The notes under the pieces: model-generated
The model's database searches: none
Seen by the model: the letters and a program-made list of their open reading frames with translations, nothing else
Told to the model about the DNA's origin: nothing
In this document: piece after piece, positions 20,290-32,396 of the stretch
Layout: every line of letters begins with the position of its first letter
Numbering within the stretch: the first letter of the stretch is position 1
DNA from: Taudactylus pleione
Taxonomy: Eukaryota; Chordata; Amphibia; Anura; Myobatrachidae
NCBI GenBank assembly: GCA_031769625.1
Contig: JAUIMM010000202.1
Coordinates: 10,464,001 to 10,528,000, forward strand
Length of the DNA: 64,000 bases
Direction of reading: 5' to 3'
Program-made: the position numbers and the translations under genes

Positions 20290-20400
20290 TATATTCATGC
20301 ACACACTGTTACACATGGGTTAGAGCCCTGGTTGGAATCGAACCAATGACCACAGTGCTACTTGATCTGGCAATGAGGCTCACTCGTATAGGTGAAGTGA
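20290..20400 (-). mobile_element. tRNA-derived SINE fragment
   Basis: On minus, GGTTCGATTCC (20334-20344) is an exact RNA polymerase III B box. It sits in GGTCATTGGTTCGATTCCAA and is followed by CCAGGGCTCTAACC. The order GCCTCATTG, TAGCACTGTGGTCA, B box and CCAGGGCTCT resembles a common lower-vertebrate SINE head. The A box is not recognisable and no tail is visible, so this is an old fragment rather than a gene. Confidence 0.5.
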
Positions 20401-20791
20401 TGTTAACTCCTTCCTCTCAGTATCTATCAGTTCCGTCTGCAATATTTTTTGTTTTTACTAATTGCGGCTTTAAGGGTTTATTTTTTAACAAAATCTTATT
20501 TATTACCATGAAGGGGTCACTAAAACCAAGTAGGCTCAATAGAAATAAAATCCTCAGCAGCTGTAGGTCTTACAGCTATCACTCAGGTACAATTAATAAG
20601 GAACACTGAGGAACTGCGACACCTAAGAATGGAGAAAATGCAGGAGCACTATGCAGATGTGTTCAAAGGTTTGGGCTGTTTGCCAGGAATATTCTCCATG
20701 AAATTGCAAACTGGGACCAATTTTACACCCACTGAGAAGATTTCTCATAGCCTTAGATAAATGATTCAAAAGGAACTTGCGTGTGTGGAAC
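20401..20791. other. Unrecognised non-coding sequence
   Basis: No gene, repeat boundary or RNA seen. Confidence 0.35.
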
Positions 20792-20794
20792 ACA

Positions 20795-21166
20795 GGCCCT
20801 GATTCAGAGCCGCTCGCTGCTGGCGGGCGCTCTGAATGTGGCATTTTTTGTTGTTTTTTCTCTGGCCGATTGCAAAGCTGTGGGAGACCACCCACAGCTT
20901 GTGCGAGCGGCCAGGAGACCATCGCGATTATCGCGACCATCGGGCTTGCGACGAGACCCTGGGGTGTAGGGTCTAGCTACCACAAGCCCGAGTTGACTTC
21001 CTGCTCTAATAGACTTCCAGCCGCCCCGTCTTGTTGCGAGCCCCGTAGCGACTGAATTTCAGCCGCTCAGCGGGGCTCGTGCACACCAGACGCGGCACGT
21101 GCGCAGTGGACAACCATGGGACGCTTGCGAACACACAGTTCTTGCGAGCGGCTCTGAATCGGGCCC
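20795..21166. mobile_element. PIF/Harbinger-like MITE, ACA target duplication
   Basis: Left end GGCCCTGATTCAGAGCCGC, right end GCGGCTCTGAATCGGGCCC, with ACA at 20792-20794 and 21167-21169. The body shares CTGTGGGAGACCACCCACAG, CGACCATCGGGCTTGCGACG and GCGAGACCC-type blocks with the copy at 6924-7438 but is shorter. Confidence 0.85.
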
Positions 21167-21169
21167 ACA

Positions 21170-21684
21170 GGGTATAATAGAGAAACAGAATTTGAGAACA
21201 GGAGAAAACTTACTCGCTCTTCTAATCAGCAATTTTATGTGTTTTTTTAATCTTTCTTATTTTTAATAATTTAGGTTTATTGATTTTTCTTCGGGGGAGG
21301 TGTTTTTATTTTTCAATATGTTTTATAAAGTCAACAGCAAAATGTTTGTCCCATGTATTCTTGAATTATTTTACTGTACCAGTTCCCACAACAACTAGAA
21401 GATTGATCCATGGATATTTACCCTTTTTCTAAAAAACAAAACAAAAAAACAACAAGGTTCTTTCTTATGTTACCTTTCAGTCTTCCTCCAACCAGTTTCA
21501 GAGTGAGTAGCAATGTTCTAGAAATCATCATTAGTTGTAAAAATTGTCTTAATGCACTCAATTAATACTTATAAATATTTGATATATCTATTACCACTAA
21601 GCAGTTTCAGTTCTTGTTATGCAGTCCACAGACCAATTTACTAATACTTGTCATTTCTCATCTGTGGTTTTATTGTAAGGGATG
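21170..21684. other. AT-rich non-coding sequence
   Basis: Runs of T and A, no gene or recognisable repeat. Confidence 0.45.
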
Positions 21685-22433
21685 TGGTGAAAATGTTGAC
21701 AGTTACGATGTTAACATTGTTAAAATGTTGACATTGACCATGACGGCTTGTGCAGAATGTGAACATGTTCACAATGTTGATATGTGAAACCCCAATATTC
21801 TGCAAGGACCAGCAGGGTTAGGTTGTGGGAGGGGAGGTTAGGGTTCGGCTGTGGGAGGGGAGGTTAGGCTGTGGGAGGGGGGGTTTGGCTGTGGGAGGGG
21901 AGGTTAGGGTTAGGCTGTCGGAGGGGAGGTTAGGGACAGACTGCGGGAGGGGAGGTTAGGGGTGGGTTTTGGAAGGCGAGGTTAGGGTTACGCTGTGGAA
22001 GAAGAGGTTAGGGTTAGGCTGTGGTTAAGGAGGTTAGGGTTAGGCTGCGGGAGGGAAGGTTAGGGTTGGGTTGTGGAAGGGGAGGAGAGGTTTAGGGTGT
22101 GGGAGGAGAGGTTAGGCTGCAGGAAGGAAGGTTAGGGTTAGACTGCGGCAGGGGAGGTTAGGGTTAGGCTGCAGGAAGGAAGGTTAGGGTTAGACTGCGG
22201 GAGGGGAGGTTAGGGTTAGGCTGCAGGAGGGGAGGTTAGGGTTAGGTTGTGGGAGGGGAGGTTACAATTAGGCCGTGGAAGGGTTGGTTAGGGTTAGGCT
22301 GTGGGAGGGGATGTTAGGCTGTGAGAGGGGAGGTTAGGGTTAGGCTGCAGGAGGGGAGGCATAGATTGTGGGAGAGGAGGTTCAGCTGTGGGAGGAGAAG
22401 TTAGGGTTAGACGGCTGGAAGGGAGGTTAGGGT
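21685..22433 (+). repeat. Telomere-like GGTTAGGGTTAGGCTGTGGGAGGGGA minisatellite with a GTTGACA-module flank
   Basis: At 21690-21790, repeated AATGTTGACA-like words precede an array of 26-28 bp units GGTTAGGGTTAGGCTGYGGGAGGGGA that runs to 22433. The array is G-rich on plus, the opposite orientation to 17780-18235. The same pairing of GTTGACAT/GTCGACAT words with CCCTAA units is seen at 33380-33915. I read it as one interspersed element type, not a telomere. Confidence 0.75.
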
Positions 22434-24060
22434 CAGGGCTGGTTCTCCCATTACGCATGGTACACAACTACGTAGGGAGCCACATAGTGGAGGGCGCCTC
22501 AGCTGCGTACCATGCGGGCCACGGGCAGTCTGTGTCTCTGTGACACAACTGCATCGTGTGTGTAGCGCTGACCGGACGGAGTTTGGTCAGCACTACACAG
22601 CACAAACACACAGCCGCCGGAGCCGGCAGCTGTGTGTTCGCTTTAGCAGCTGATGAGAGTCAGACAGACTCTCATCAGCTGCTGCTCCCACTGCCGGAGC
22701 CAGGCAGAGTCATGATGTCTCTCCCATAATGCAAAGCGGCCCAGAGGACTGACGGAGGAGCTGATAGCGGCGGCGGGACCAGGAGCAGGAGCGGGGTTTC
22801 AGGTAAGTGGGTTTTTTGTTTTTTTATTACGTCTCTACTGCGGGGGGGTATTACTACTGGGGGCACTACAAGGGGGGCTACTACTGGGAGCACTACAAGG
22901 GGGGCTACTACTTGGAGCACTACAAGGGGGGCTACTACTGGGGGCAATACAAGGGGGATACTACTGGGGGCACTACAAGGCGGGGCTACTACTGGGGGCA
23001 CTACAAGGGGGGACTACTACTGGGGGCACTACAAGGGGGGACTACTACTGGGAGCACTACAAGGGGGGATTACTACTGGGAGCACTACAGGGGGGGACTA
23101 CTACTGGGGGCACTACAAGGGGGGGACTACTACTGGGGGCACAAGGGGGGACTACTACTGGGGACACTACTAGGGGGCACTACAAGGGGGGATTACTACT
23201 GGGGGCACTACAAGGGGGGGACAACTACTGGGAGCACTGCATAGGGGGGAACCTCCACCGAGGGGACTACTACAAGGGGGGACTACTACTAAGGGCACTA
23301 CAAGAGGGGGGACTACTATTAGTGGCACTACAAAGGGGAGACTACTACTGGGGGCACTTCAAGGGGGGGCTACTACTGGGAGCACTACAAGGGGGGCTAC
23401 TACTTGGAGCACTACAAGGGGGGCTACTACTTGGAGCACTACAAGGGGGCTACTACTGGGGGCAATAAAAGGGGGCTACTACTGGGGGCACTACAAGGGG
23501 GGGCTACAAGGGGGGACTACTACTGGGGGGACTACTACTGGGGGCACTACAAGGGGGGATTACTACTGGGAGCACTACAAGGGGGGACTACTACTGGGGG
23601 CACTACAAGGGGGGGATTACTACTGGGGGCACAACAAGGGAGGAATACTACTGGGGGCACTACAAGGGGGGATTACTACTGGAGGCACTACAAGGGGGGC
23701 ACTACAAGGGGGGCTACTACTGGGGGCACTGCATAGGGGGGGGAACCTCCACTGAGGGGACTACTCCTAGGGGCACTACAAGAGGGGGGACTACTACTGG
23801 GGGGACTACAAGGGGGGACTACTACTGGGGGCACTGCAAGGGGGGATTACTACTGAGGGCACTACAAGGGGGGATTACTACTGGGGCACTATATAAGGGG
23901 CTTACTACTGGGGGCACAAGGGGCACTGCACAGGGGGCACTATATAAGGGGCACTGTATAGGGGGCACCACTACCTGGGGCACTGCATATGGGGACGACT
24001 ACTGGGGGCACTATATATGGGGTTATTACTGGGGGCACTGCACAGGGGGGACCACTACCG
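22434..24060 (+). mobile_element. hAT-like shell carrying a GGGGGGCACTAC-type minisatellite, right end not found
   Basis: CAGGGCTGGTTCTCCC at 22434 resembles the CAGGGCCG ends at 27015 and 46163 and interrupts the TTAGGG array. The first 370 bases include a hairpin (GACAGACTCTCATCAGCTGC near 22660-22682). From about 22840 to 24055 there are some forty copies of GGGGGCACTACAAGGGGGGACTACTACTG-type units, about 27 bases each. No right terminal repeat or target duplication was found, so the element is incomplete or the end is lost. Confidence 0.55.
22840..24055 (+). repeat. Minisatellite, about 27-bp unit GGGGGCACTACAAGGGGGGA / CTACTACTG
   Basis: Tandem units with frequent length variation (missing or added 9-mers). 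Long open frames read as repeated YYWGHYKGG-like text; the composition is dictated by the repeat and shows no signal peptide, start context or conservation that would support a protein. Confidence 0.9.
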
Positions 24061-24156
24061 GCTACTACACCCAGGGGCAGAAACTAGCATTTGTGTAATA
24101 TCGCAGCCGCAACTCGCAATGGTGAGTGCAGCAGCGTCCACCTCTGAATCAGGCCC
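24061..24156. mobile_element. Right-end fragment of a MITE ending GAATCAGGCCC
   Basis: The block ATATCGCAGCCGCAACTCGC, GCAGCAGCGTCCACCTCTGA then ATCAGGCCC matches the last 100 bases of copies at 50200-50557 and 56065-56745. The left part is absent. Confidence 0.5.
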
Positions 24157-25574
24157 ATCGTCTAGTGTTCACCTGAATATATCTACTAAATGTGATCATT
24201 GTTTCAAAGAGGGAACTCATCTCTTTCAAGGCAGGGTGCCTCCATGTGTGTCCGGGCCAGTATGGGGAGATGAGGCACAATATGCACTTCCCCCCATCTT
24301 TGGAAATCTATTTTGGTATTGCTGGGCAATCAGAGGTGATCACCAGACAATAGCTAAGTGAGCCATATCATTGGAGGGAGGGGACTCCCCTCTTTTATAT
24401 GTGAGTGACGGCACATTTACAGATGTAATTATGGGCGTGATAATGCATGTAGTCCCCTCTCACCCGTTTTCCATAGCGCAGGGTGATGTTGTCTGGTGAT
24501 CATAGCAACTCATGTGTTACATACATTGCACTGGAGATAAACCATGCAAATTTATCATTTTAATATTTCCCATAACAAGGGAGATCTTAACTATGGGCCT
24601 GTACACCGTGGCTGTGTGATAATATGCTAATGCCATATTATCTTGTGTACATAGACGCCTTCTGTCTGCTTCTCTAGTCCACTGCTGCATCTGAGGAAGT
24701 AGCTTTGGATCATCTTTGTGAACTTCGGTCACCTGAGTAACTGTCAGGTTCCTCAGGATTGGGCAGGACATTCACGCTGATGAAGCCAGTAAAGATGCCC
24801 CCAAGGACGCAGCCATTGGCTCAGCATGTCCAGAAAGCAGGGCCGACATGCCTCTGTTTTTTGGGATGCTGCCTGTTGCCACCCCAGTGCAGCCCCCACA
24901 CACCTGCAGTATGTCAGTCATGCTGCAGCATTTGGAGAACATTGCAGCCCTGGATCTGCTCATGCGCAGTGCAGCTTCTGTTCATGCGCAGATCTAAAAA
25001 CATCAAAGATGTTCATAAACCATCGGGTTTGGTGCATCTCTAAAATTCCAAAGGTGCTTGCGTGCAGCGTTGCAATTCCGTCCTAAGCCGAGTCACCCCC
25101 TTAGTCGCTTCTGTTATTTATGTCAGGTGTATTCTGCTTGCCATAGGTAATTCTGCGTTACTGCTTTAATTATTGTTTCATATTTTAACTAGCTGGATTG
25201 CAAAATAGGTTGTTATACAGTGTTAGGAGATAACATTCAAGGTGCTGTTTTAGGATTCAGGTCAAGAGTGGTTTTGCATTGATAAGTACATTACCAAGCC
25301 AAGTAAAATAATTCTATCGTATATCAGAAGCTAATGAAGCTGTTGTTTATATCTCCATAGGATAACCTGCTAACCCCAATAGTCATTACAATCAGTGATG
25401 CAAGGGGGCCTATGTTGAAGTATGGAGTGCATGCGCGGTGCTATCTTGGACGTGTACCACTTAGATCCACTGAGACCCTGCGATGTATCCACTGCTTGTA
25501 TATGCACCGATACCCACATATATCACCGGTTGGTGCTCTGTATGTTTCCATTCAAGCTCTGCTCCATCAGATAG
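24157..25574. other. Unrecognised non-coding sequence
   Basis: About 1.4 kb with short unrelated open frames on both strands and no domain, repeat array or RNA that I can name. Confidence 0.4.
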
Positions 25575-25577
25575 TGA

Positions 25578-25980
25578 GGGCTCTATTTATTAACATTCTT
25601 TTTACTAAAATAAAGTAAAAAGGGCGTTTTCTTTCACACCCTTTTCACATTATTTTAGTATCACCTAAATTTACTAAAGGGTACTTAACGTAAAATTCGT
25701 AAAATTCAACTCCAAGCCCTAATTATCACATATTATTAGTAAGTAGATTGCATTTCCCCGGTTGGCACATGCGCAAAACCTTGTCACTGTATTTTTTCCG
25801 GAAAATACAGTGATACCGCTGCGGTGGAGATTCGCAGGGACAGAGCTTTATCGCAAGCTCTGTTCCTGCAAGGGATTTTTAATAAATCCCTGTGATATTG
25901 CCTGAATTCGCAATGCGAATTCAGTCAGAAATACCACACTACAACCGCATTTTAAATGCGGATTGTAGTAAATAGAGCCC
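25578..25980. mobile_element. MITE with GGGCTCTATTTA ends, TGA target duplication
   Basis: Left end GGGCTCTATTTATTAACATT and right end TTGTAGTAAATAGAGCCC, with TGA at 25575-25577 and 25981-25983. Size 403 bp. The 3-bp duplication and GGG...CCC ends are as in the GGGCCTGATTCA family, so a PIF/Harbinger origin is likely. The interior has its own hairpins (TTCGCAATGCGAA; GCATTTTAAATGC). Confidence 0.8.
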
Positions 25981-25983
25981 TGA

Positions 25984-26501
25984 GTGTATTTAACAATGAG
26001 TTACCACTCAGTAAACCACACTACTGGTTAAGTCCTGGGCTGGCCTGTTTGGTGACTTTGAGGATACACTGGTGTATAGTAGTACTCTGCTTATAGGTAC
26101 CATTGCCAAATAGTACACATACAGCCCAGAAGTCAGCAATCAGTTGGGGCAATTCCCCGTTTTGCAAATGATTGTTACAAATATCTGCAATATATGGGGT
26201 TCACCTATTGCCGATTCCGACCAAACAGTAATTGGAATTGGTCAATCAGGTTGTCCAACATGTTGGATTTCGCTGGCTAATCGGGGCTGTACATTGCTAA
26301 TGAAAAATTATTAGTAAAATGATGAGCCTTTCATGATTGGCAGATCTGTTGTTTTCTGAAAAAGATCTGCAAATGACTGAAAACTATCTGTAATGTATGG
26401 GTGCATATTGGTGGATTGGACAATTGCAAAATCAGGGGAAAAACACAAAATCTGTAAATATTTTTTTTTACTGCTGATGAATGGGCCCCATAACTCTGTT
26501 C
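25984..26501. other. Unrecognised, possibly an eroded MITE
   Basis: Phrases such as ATCTGCAATATATGGGG and ATCTGTAATGTATGGG recur within 260 bases, but I could not define ends. Confidence 0.3.
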
Positions 26502-26504
26502 TCA

Positions 26505-26896
26505 GGGCCTGATTCAGCGTTGTACGCAGTGGCGATTATGCACACAGATTGAGTGATTGTTTGCTATCGCACATGCATATAAGCAGCACTGCGCATGCAC
26601 AGCGATTTAATTGCGATTGCGGGAGCACAGAGGAATCCATTGCAATTGCATACGCAGCATGAGAGCTCTCTGCATGCGAGGAGACTTGCAGTGTTTGCAA
26701 CCGGTCAGACTTGTAAGTGCTTCCTCGCTGATGAAGGTCGATGGTACCGATGTTTATGCAGAACAGCAACATTGGAAATATATGAGAACACAGTAGTGGG
26801 CATCTTTATGCTGGCAGGCATTAGCATATTTTCACAACTGCATTCCGTGCAAAATCACAGCTACAATCGCAATGCGTATGCTGTTGAATCAGGCTC
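26505..26896. mobile_element. PIF/Harbinger-like MITE, TCA target duplication
   Basis: Left end GGGCCTGATTCAGCGTTG, right end GCTGTTGAATCAGGCTC, with TCA at 26502-26504 and 26897-26899. The interior is of the GCGCATGCACAGCG / CGATGGTACCGATG class. Confidence 0.85.
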
Positions 26897-27014
26897 TCAG
26901 CTCAGCTAAAAACAAGGTAAAAAGTTTATCAACTTAATGCACTCTAGGAGCCAGGACATTATGCGTTCTAGTCTATGCCAACTGAGATGCTCTTATCCCA
27001 CCCTACAGCCTCAG

Positions 27015-27869
27015 CAGGGCCGGCACGATGCGGTCAGACGGCCCAGAGCTGCAGGGTGGCGGCGGGATGGTGAGTGACTGCCGCTGCCTACTCCATTTGT
27101 GGGGTGCCCACTGAGATTTTGTTACCAGTGGGCGACAGGCAGCTTCTTTCCTGCAGCGGCAGCCCAAAGGCTGAAGATTACTCCTGAGGGCCGCCTTCCA
27201 GCTCCCGCAGTGGGTGGAGACATGCATGCCCAGGTATGAGGGAGGGAGGAAGGTGCGCCGGAACGATTTTATGTTGCCCCCCAAAATAAAATCTTTCCGA
27301 CACCTCTGGACACTGCATAAGGGGCACTGCCACTTTGAGCACTGTATAAGGGTCACTACTACTGTGGGCACTGCATAAGAGGCACTACTACTGTGGGCAC
27401 TGCTACTGTGGGCACTATAAAAGGGACACTACTACTGCGGGCACTGCATAAGGTGCACTACTACAATGGGCATTGCATAAGGGGCACTATTACTGTGTGC
27501 ATTACATAAGGGGCACTATTACTGTGGACATTATGTGTAAGGGGCACTATTGCTGTGGGTACTGTATAAGGGACACTACTACTGTGGGCATTATGTGTAA
27601 AAGGGGCAGTACTGTGGTCATTGTGTATAAGGGGCACTACTGTGTGTCACAAAGTGAATAATGGACACTACTATGTGGTGTAATGTGAATCAGGGGCACT
27701 ATGTACGGTGTAATGTGAATAACATTGTGCTACTGTGTGGTGTAATTTGAATTGGGGGTACTATTGTGTGACCACGCCCTTTTCTTGTGAGACCACATCC
27801 CTTTAGATAAAAATTGGAGGGAAAGCGCAATTTATAGTTTGCTGGGGGGCGCCAAACACCCTAGCATTG
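27015..27869. mobile_element. hAT-like element with GCCTCAG direct repeats and internal minisatellite
   Basis: The ends are CAGGGCCGGCACG at the left and CCCTAGCATTG at the right. GCCTCAG stands immediately outside both (27008-27014 and 27870-27876), a 7-bp direct repeat close to the 8 bp expected of hAT. Inside, a GC-rich left part precedes about fifteen units of GGGCACTACTACTGTGGGCA / TTGCATAAG (27300-27700). The right part (GTGTGACCACGCCC, GGAGGGAAAGCGC, GGGGGGCGCCAAAC) recurs inverted at 57790-58375. Confidence 0.65.
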
Positions 27870-27876
27870 GCCTCAG

Positions 27877-30244
27877 ACTATTCTGTTTGTAAGAAGAGCT
27901 TCCCAGAGAAGGTTGTGCTGATCTGGAGAGAGAGACCGATGGTAGAGGTAATATTGTAGTCAGAGAAAAAATATTGAAAGACTGTATGGTTTGCAACTCT
28001 GGGATTGCTGTACCTTGGGACCTGTCACCTCGATACTTGCTTTGAGAACATTATAATGCTATCTGAGAGATTGTGTTATCCACCTGGACAGTATTATAAT
28101 ATCTTACCTGATGTTCCTGTGGAAATTGCACTAAAATTAGCATCAGTTTAGGCAAGATGGAAGAGGCCATGTACCTTCCAGGGGAGATGCTAGATACAAG
28201 TGACACAAATTCGGTGATCAAACCCCTAAAACCACTCAACGAGAAGACAATAGCCATATTGCCCTACCTTTCAGAATCAATATTAACTCCCCCTCTGCTA
28301 ATACTTCCTGATCCACTAGGTTTTTCTAAAAACTTAACTATTGTACCTGGCAGCTGAGCTGTTCAGGTCTACCAGCTGTGCTCCTTGATTCATCCTAACT
28401 TGTGTCCTGGGTCTTTCTCTTTCCTGGGCTCCTCATAGCCGTTACCACTGGTATCTGGATATCTGCAAGTATGCTCAATCTGGTAGCCACCACCCGGAGC
28501 CAGGGAGCACTTCCCATCTATAAAGAGAATGTAGACATTGGTTGCTCTCAACCGACATTGTATCTTTGCCTGCTTCTTCAGCAAAACCAGACTGGTCCAC
28601 TGTACTCGAAATCCCTTCATCTATTTCTATCCCAGAATGCCACCTGGCCTTCCCACTGCACGGACCACTGCTGGTGACAGATTCCTCCGGGACGGATTCC
28701 CAGGACTTGCACCGATTAACATAGTGCATTTCACAAAAGTAATTTACGAGTATGTAATTGAAGCAGAAGCTGCTTAGTTAGAGAAGCACCTCCCTTCATA
28801 ACATGGTAACTTGCTGCAGAGGAGTGAAAGAGGTCATGTTTGATGTAATTAGCTAAGGATAAGTGCACCATTTATTATATATTATTTATTGACATAATAT
28901 ACAGTCATTGACATTCATTTTGTAATAGTGACGTGACTTGCTTTTTAAACATTTCCACCCCCTTCTCTTTTCTTCTTCTGCAGCAGATTGTCATACGGAG
29001 ACATCAGATAATGAAATTATATGTAAAGTAATTTGCTCATATGAATTCATGAGTGTCAATAGAGGAGGTTGGCTCGTGATAACCTGAATTCACCTTAATA
29101 ACAGTGGTTGCATATGGAGCACTGCCAATAACAGGACAGAATGTCTTCTAGAAGAAATTGTCCACAAAAACACTTGCAAAGTAATTTCTCATAAAGGTTG
29201 GGATAGCAGTTAATATAACAGTATATGGAGGAGTGAGGCACATATCAAGCTGTTATTATACTTCTACTGGGGAAGGAACAGACAGTTCTATGAAGCTCTG
29301 CTATGTTGTTTAGCTGGACACTGATACATAAACAGTTCCCAAACCCAACCACTTAACAGTCGACAGTTGATATCCTGGAACATTTTCTGCTCCAAAATAT
29401 AAACAAAATACTTTTACAATCAAAGATGAGTGAATATATTGTTTTAATGTGGCATTTATATACATAATAATTAATTCATGGGACTTGTTTTTATGACCTT
29501 TTGCCAATTCAACCTTTAGGAGCACTGGTTCCAGAATGATATTTCAAACCTTCAGTCAATTATAAAGTAACTGTTGAAACCAATCATAATAAAATAGGAT
29601 TCTATTTTTGAAAGGTAGCAATGACTCCCACCAATCATAGTAGTAAGTGCATTGCTTGAGAAAGCCTATTATCAATTATCCCTACAGTTCTTTTACTGCC
29701 AAAATATCTGTTCTGTTCATAACATCTCAGAATTGAATTACCAGATACGGAAGGTAAGAAAATATATTATTGCTGAAATAAATAGATTTTTTTCAGGCTG
29801 CGTGTTTTTTTTTTTTTTTAAATGAATGAGGCAATACTGTATATAATTTATTTTTGTATCTGCCATCATTTGTTTTAGAAATAAAAACTTTGATAGTAGG
29901 GAAGATATTTATTGCTGACATTTGCAAGCTGTACATTTATTTTAAATGAAAGCAGCTACTGGGAAAAAAGTATATATATATATTTTTTATATATATTAGC
30001 TGCCTTTATTTTGTCATTTATACTGTAAACATTTTGTTAATAGGGATGGAGAAAATATTTATTGTTGCAATAAATTACTTTTTTAAGGCATTAAAGTGGA
30101 TTTAATGGGAACATAATATAACTTTATAACCTTTCCATTTTTTATGTGTAGAACTTAGTTTAAAATGAAATTGAGCATCCTGTTACTTGCAAGCTGCTAC
30201 CATTATTTTCTGTGATAACTATAATGATGATAAAAAAAGAGCCT
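27877..30244. other. Long stretch without an assignable feature
   Basis: Mostly AT-rich. The block 28140-28780 is less AT-rich and has modest open frames on plus and minus (for example 28402-28677 and 28475-28729), but none shows a domain, and splice or promoter signals are not compelling. It could be a retroelement leader or a host exon; I cannot tell. Simple T-rich and TATA tracts lie at 29800-29820 and 29970-29990. Confidence 0.35.
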
Positions 30245-30451
30245 ATAATATCATTAAGACTGTTGTTCATCTATTTTGATGCAGCCCTGTCTTGAGTGAC
30301 AGCAGACGGTAACAAGTCCAACATTCAGGACTTCCACTCTTTTGCTGAGATCTACCTACCCTAGTTATATGGGTGATAAGCGCTCAATGAAACCTTCCTC
30401 AGTGGTTTGGGAACGGCTGATTATTTGAGATGTCCATTCTTGTAAAATTGC

Positions 30452-31102
30452 TATAGTAGGTGGGGTAGTGCCAAGCGCTCACCTATGTGGTGTGGGTAGC
30501 TATAAATGTAATAGTACTGGATGGGTCTGGATGGGTGTGGTGTGTGCAAGAAAAACAGGAGTATGAATATAAGTGAGTTGTTAGGGAAGTGAGTTGGCTC
30601 CTATGAGTGCCTCTTTCCATACAGTACTTTGTACCTATGTCTCCTTTAGAACAACTGTGGTGTGACAACTCAGGGAATGCAGTCATGACTTGGGAAGTAA
30701 ATGAATCCTGCGGTGGGGACTATTTTCGTATGTACCGTCTGATTCACCCTGTAACCGCACTGCCAGAGTCGGGGAGAAGTATGAGGCACAGCACATATGG
30801 AAAGAGGCCCCACTCCATCCCCTGAGTTATCACACCGCAGGTGTTCTAAAGAAGAAGTATGTACAAAGTACTATATGGAGGCACTCTAAAGGAGCCAACT
30901 CACTTCCCTAACAACTCTTTTTACTTCAAGGGGCATAGCATTAAGTGTGAGGACTAATCACCTTCGAATTGAACTACAAGGATTGTCAGACCACAAAGTG
31001 GTTTATCAGGGACAACGCAAATATCCCTTCCAGACCCATCCATTACATTTACAAATACTCACACCACATAGGTGAGCGCTTGGCACTACCCCACCTACTA
31101 TA
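30452..31102. repeat. Fold-back element with arms of about 200 bp
   Basis: The arm 30452-30657 is the reverse complement, with gaps and mismatches, of 30841-31102. Matching pieces are TATAGTAGGTGGGGTAGTGC, CAAGCGCTCACCTATGTGGT, GTTGTTAGGGAAGTGAGTTG and ACAGTACTTTGTAC, each with an inverted partner in the second arm. The 183-base centre is unrelated to either arm. No target duplication was found. It behaves as a large inverted repeat, probably a non-autonomous transposon or a fold-back retroelement derivative. Confidence 0.75.
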
Positions 31103-31875
31103 CCTACCCTAGAAATACACTTTAATATCGTCATACAGCACCTGTCATCTAGCTCTACTGGAAATGCTTTCCACAACTTTGCATAGTAGGGAATCTCTTG
31201 AAGGCTATTCACTTTGTAACCTGTATATTTCCCTTGCATAGACTTAATATTGTTATACCCTCTGTGACCTATACAATAAAATTCTGAGATATGCCACAAA
31301 ATCTAATATCCCTTCTGATAAGAAGTTATCCCGGCAAATCTTTACATTCACCAATAAAAACAGTGGTAAAAGTAGGCACCGGCTTGGCAGGATTTAGGGG
31401 TGGGATGAATAGCCCCCTCACTTAATAGGAAGAAGCCGCCACTGTCTATAATATCTACAAATGAGTGTACATTCAACAGAAAAATACCAAAATAAAGACT
31501 AACTAGTGCATGCTATGGTCACCTACAGATGGCGCTAGATAAATATCCCCATTGCAATATCCCAATACAATGTATGGGCAGGGCACAGTGTTGCGTTATG
31601 ATCCTGATGGTAGCTTAGTAGATATTTGCTCAATCTCCTCCATTGGTCCTATAATAAATAGCTAGGATACTTAGATTAGAGAAAACTCTATACATGTATA
31701 ACTGCCACTGCATTCATGGGTTTGACAAACAAGAAAATAAAACTTGAATCACAAAGCATAGAGAAAGAAGACAACAAAGGTTATTACATAGTAAGCAGAG
31801 CAATACACAATATATAACAAATTGAGCACAAAATAACTTTTTGTACAGAATAATCCAGTTTCCTACAGTATGAAC
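31103..31875. other. Unrecognised non-coding sequence
   Basis: No gene or repeat boundary that I can support. Confidence 0.4.
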
Positions 31876-31878
31876 TAT

Positions 31879-32393
31879 GGGTCTGATTCACTACGGATCG
31901 CTTTTGCGATTGCAGTTGCGAAAAATATGCTAATGAATGCTATCGCAATGCCGTCATACAACCAGCATAGAGACGCCCACTGCCGCCCATTACCGCTATC
32001 TCCCATCCGCTATCTTACATCCGTAATACTTTGCAGTCCTGCGTAGACATCAGGAACATTGAGTAACATCAACCCCTCACACACAATTACAACAGGTCAG
32101 ACCTTACTCAGAAATTGCTAACCTCATCGCTCACAGTGAGTACTCAAGCCGTCACAGTGGTTAATGTATGCACGCCCACGCAACGGCGTTCAAACGGACA
32201 GCAAACCTGCATTTCTCCAACCACTCCCCGTCACCACCCCCAAATGCTCACAGCCTGTCACTCACTCTATGATGGCTCACTGTGCTCTGTGTGATCGCAG
32301 TGTAGCCGCTGCGCACGCGTACTGCGATGCAGTCAGCAACAATCTGCCGACTGCGTACGCTGTTGCAGTTGCTATCCGTAATTAATCTGGCCC
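31879..32393. mobile_element. PIF/Harbinger-like MITE, TAT target duplication
   Basis: Left end GGGTCTGATTCACTACGG, right end GTAATTAATCTGGCCC, with TAT at 31876-31878 and 32394-32396. The interior closely follows 55234-55777 (GGATCG near the left end, CATCGCTCACAGTGAGTAC, TGTATGCACGCCCACGCAAC). Confidence 0.85.
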
Positions 32394-32396
32394 TAT

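Noticed and set aside
17780..22433. Chromosome-end telomere
   Set aside because: Units are irregular and interleaved with GC-rich text, occur in both orientations, and are followed by ordinary sequence.
22807..23736. Long open frames reading YYWGHYKGG repeats
   Set aside because: The reading is dictated by a 27-bp minisatellite; units vary in length and shift frame, and there is no start context or domain.
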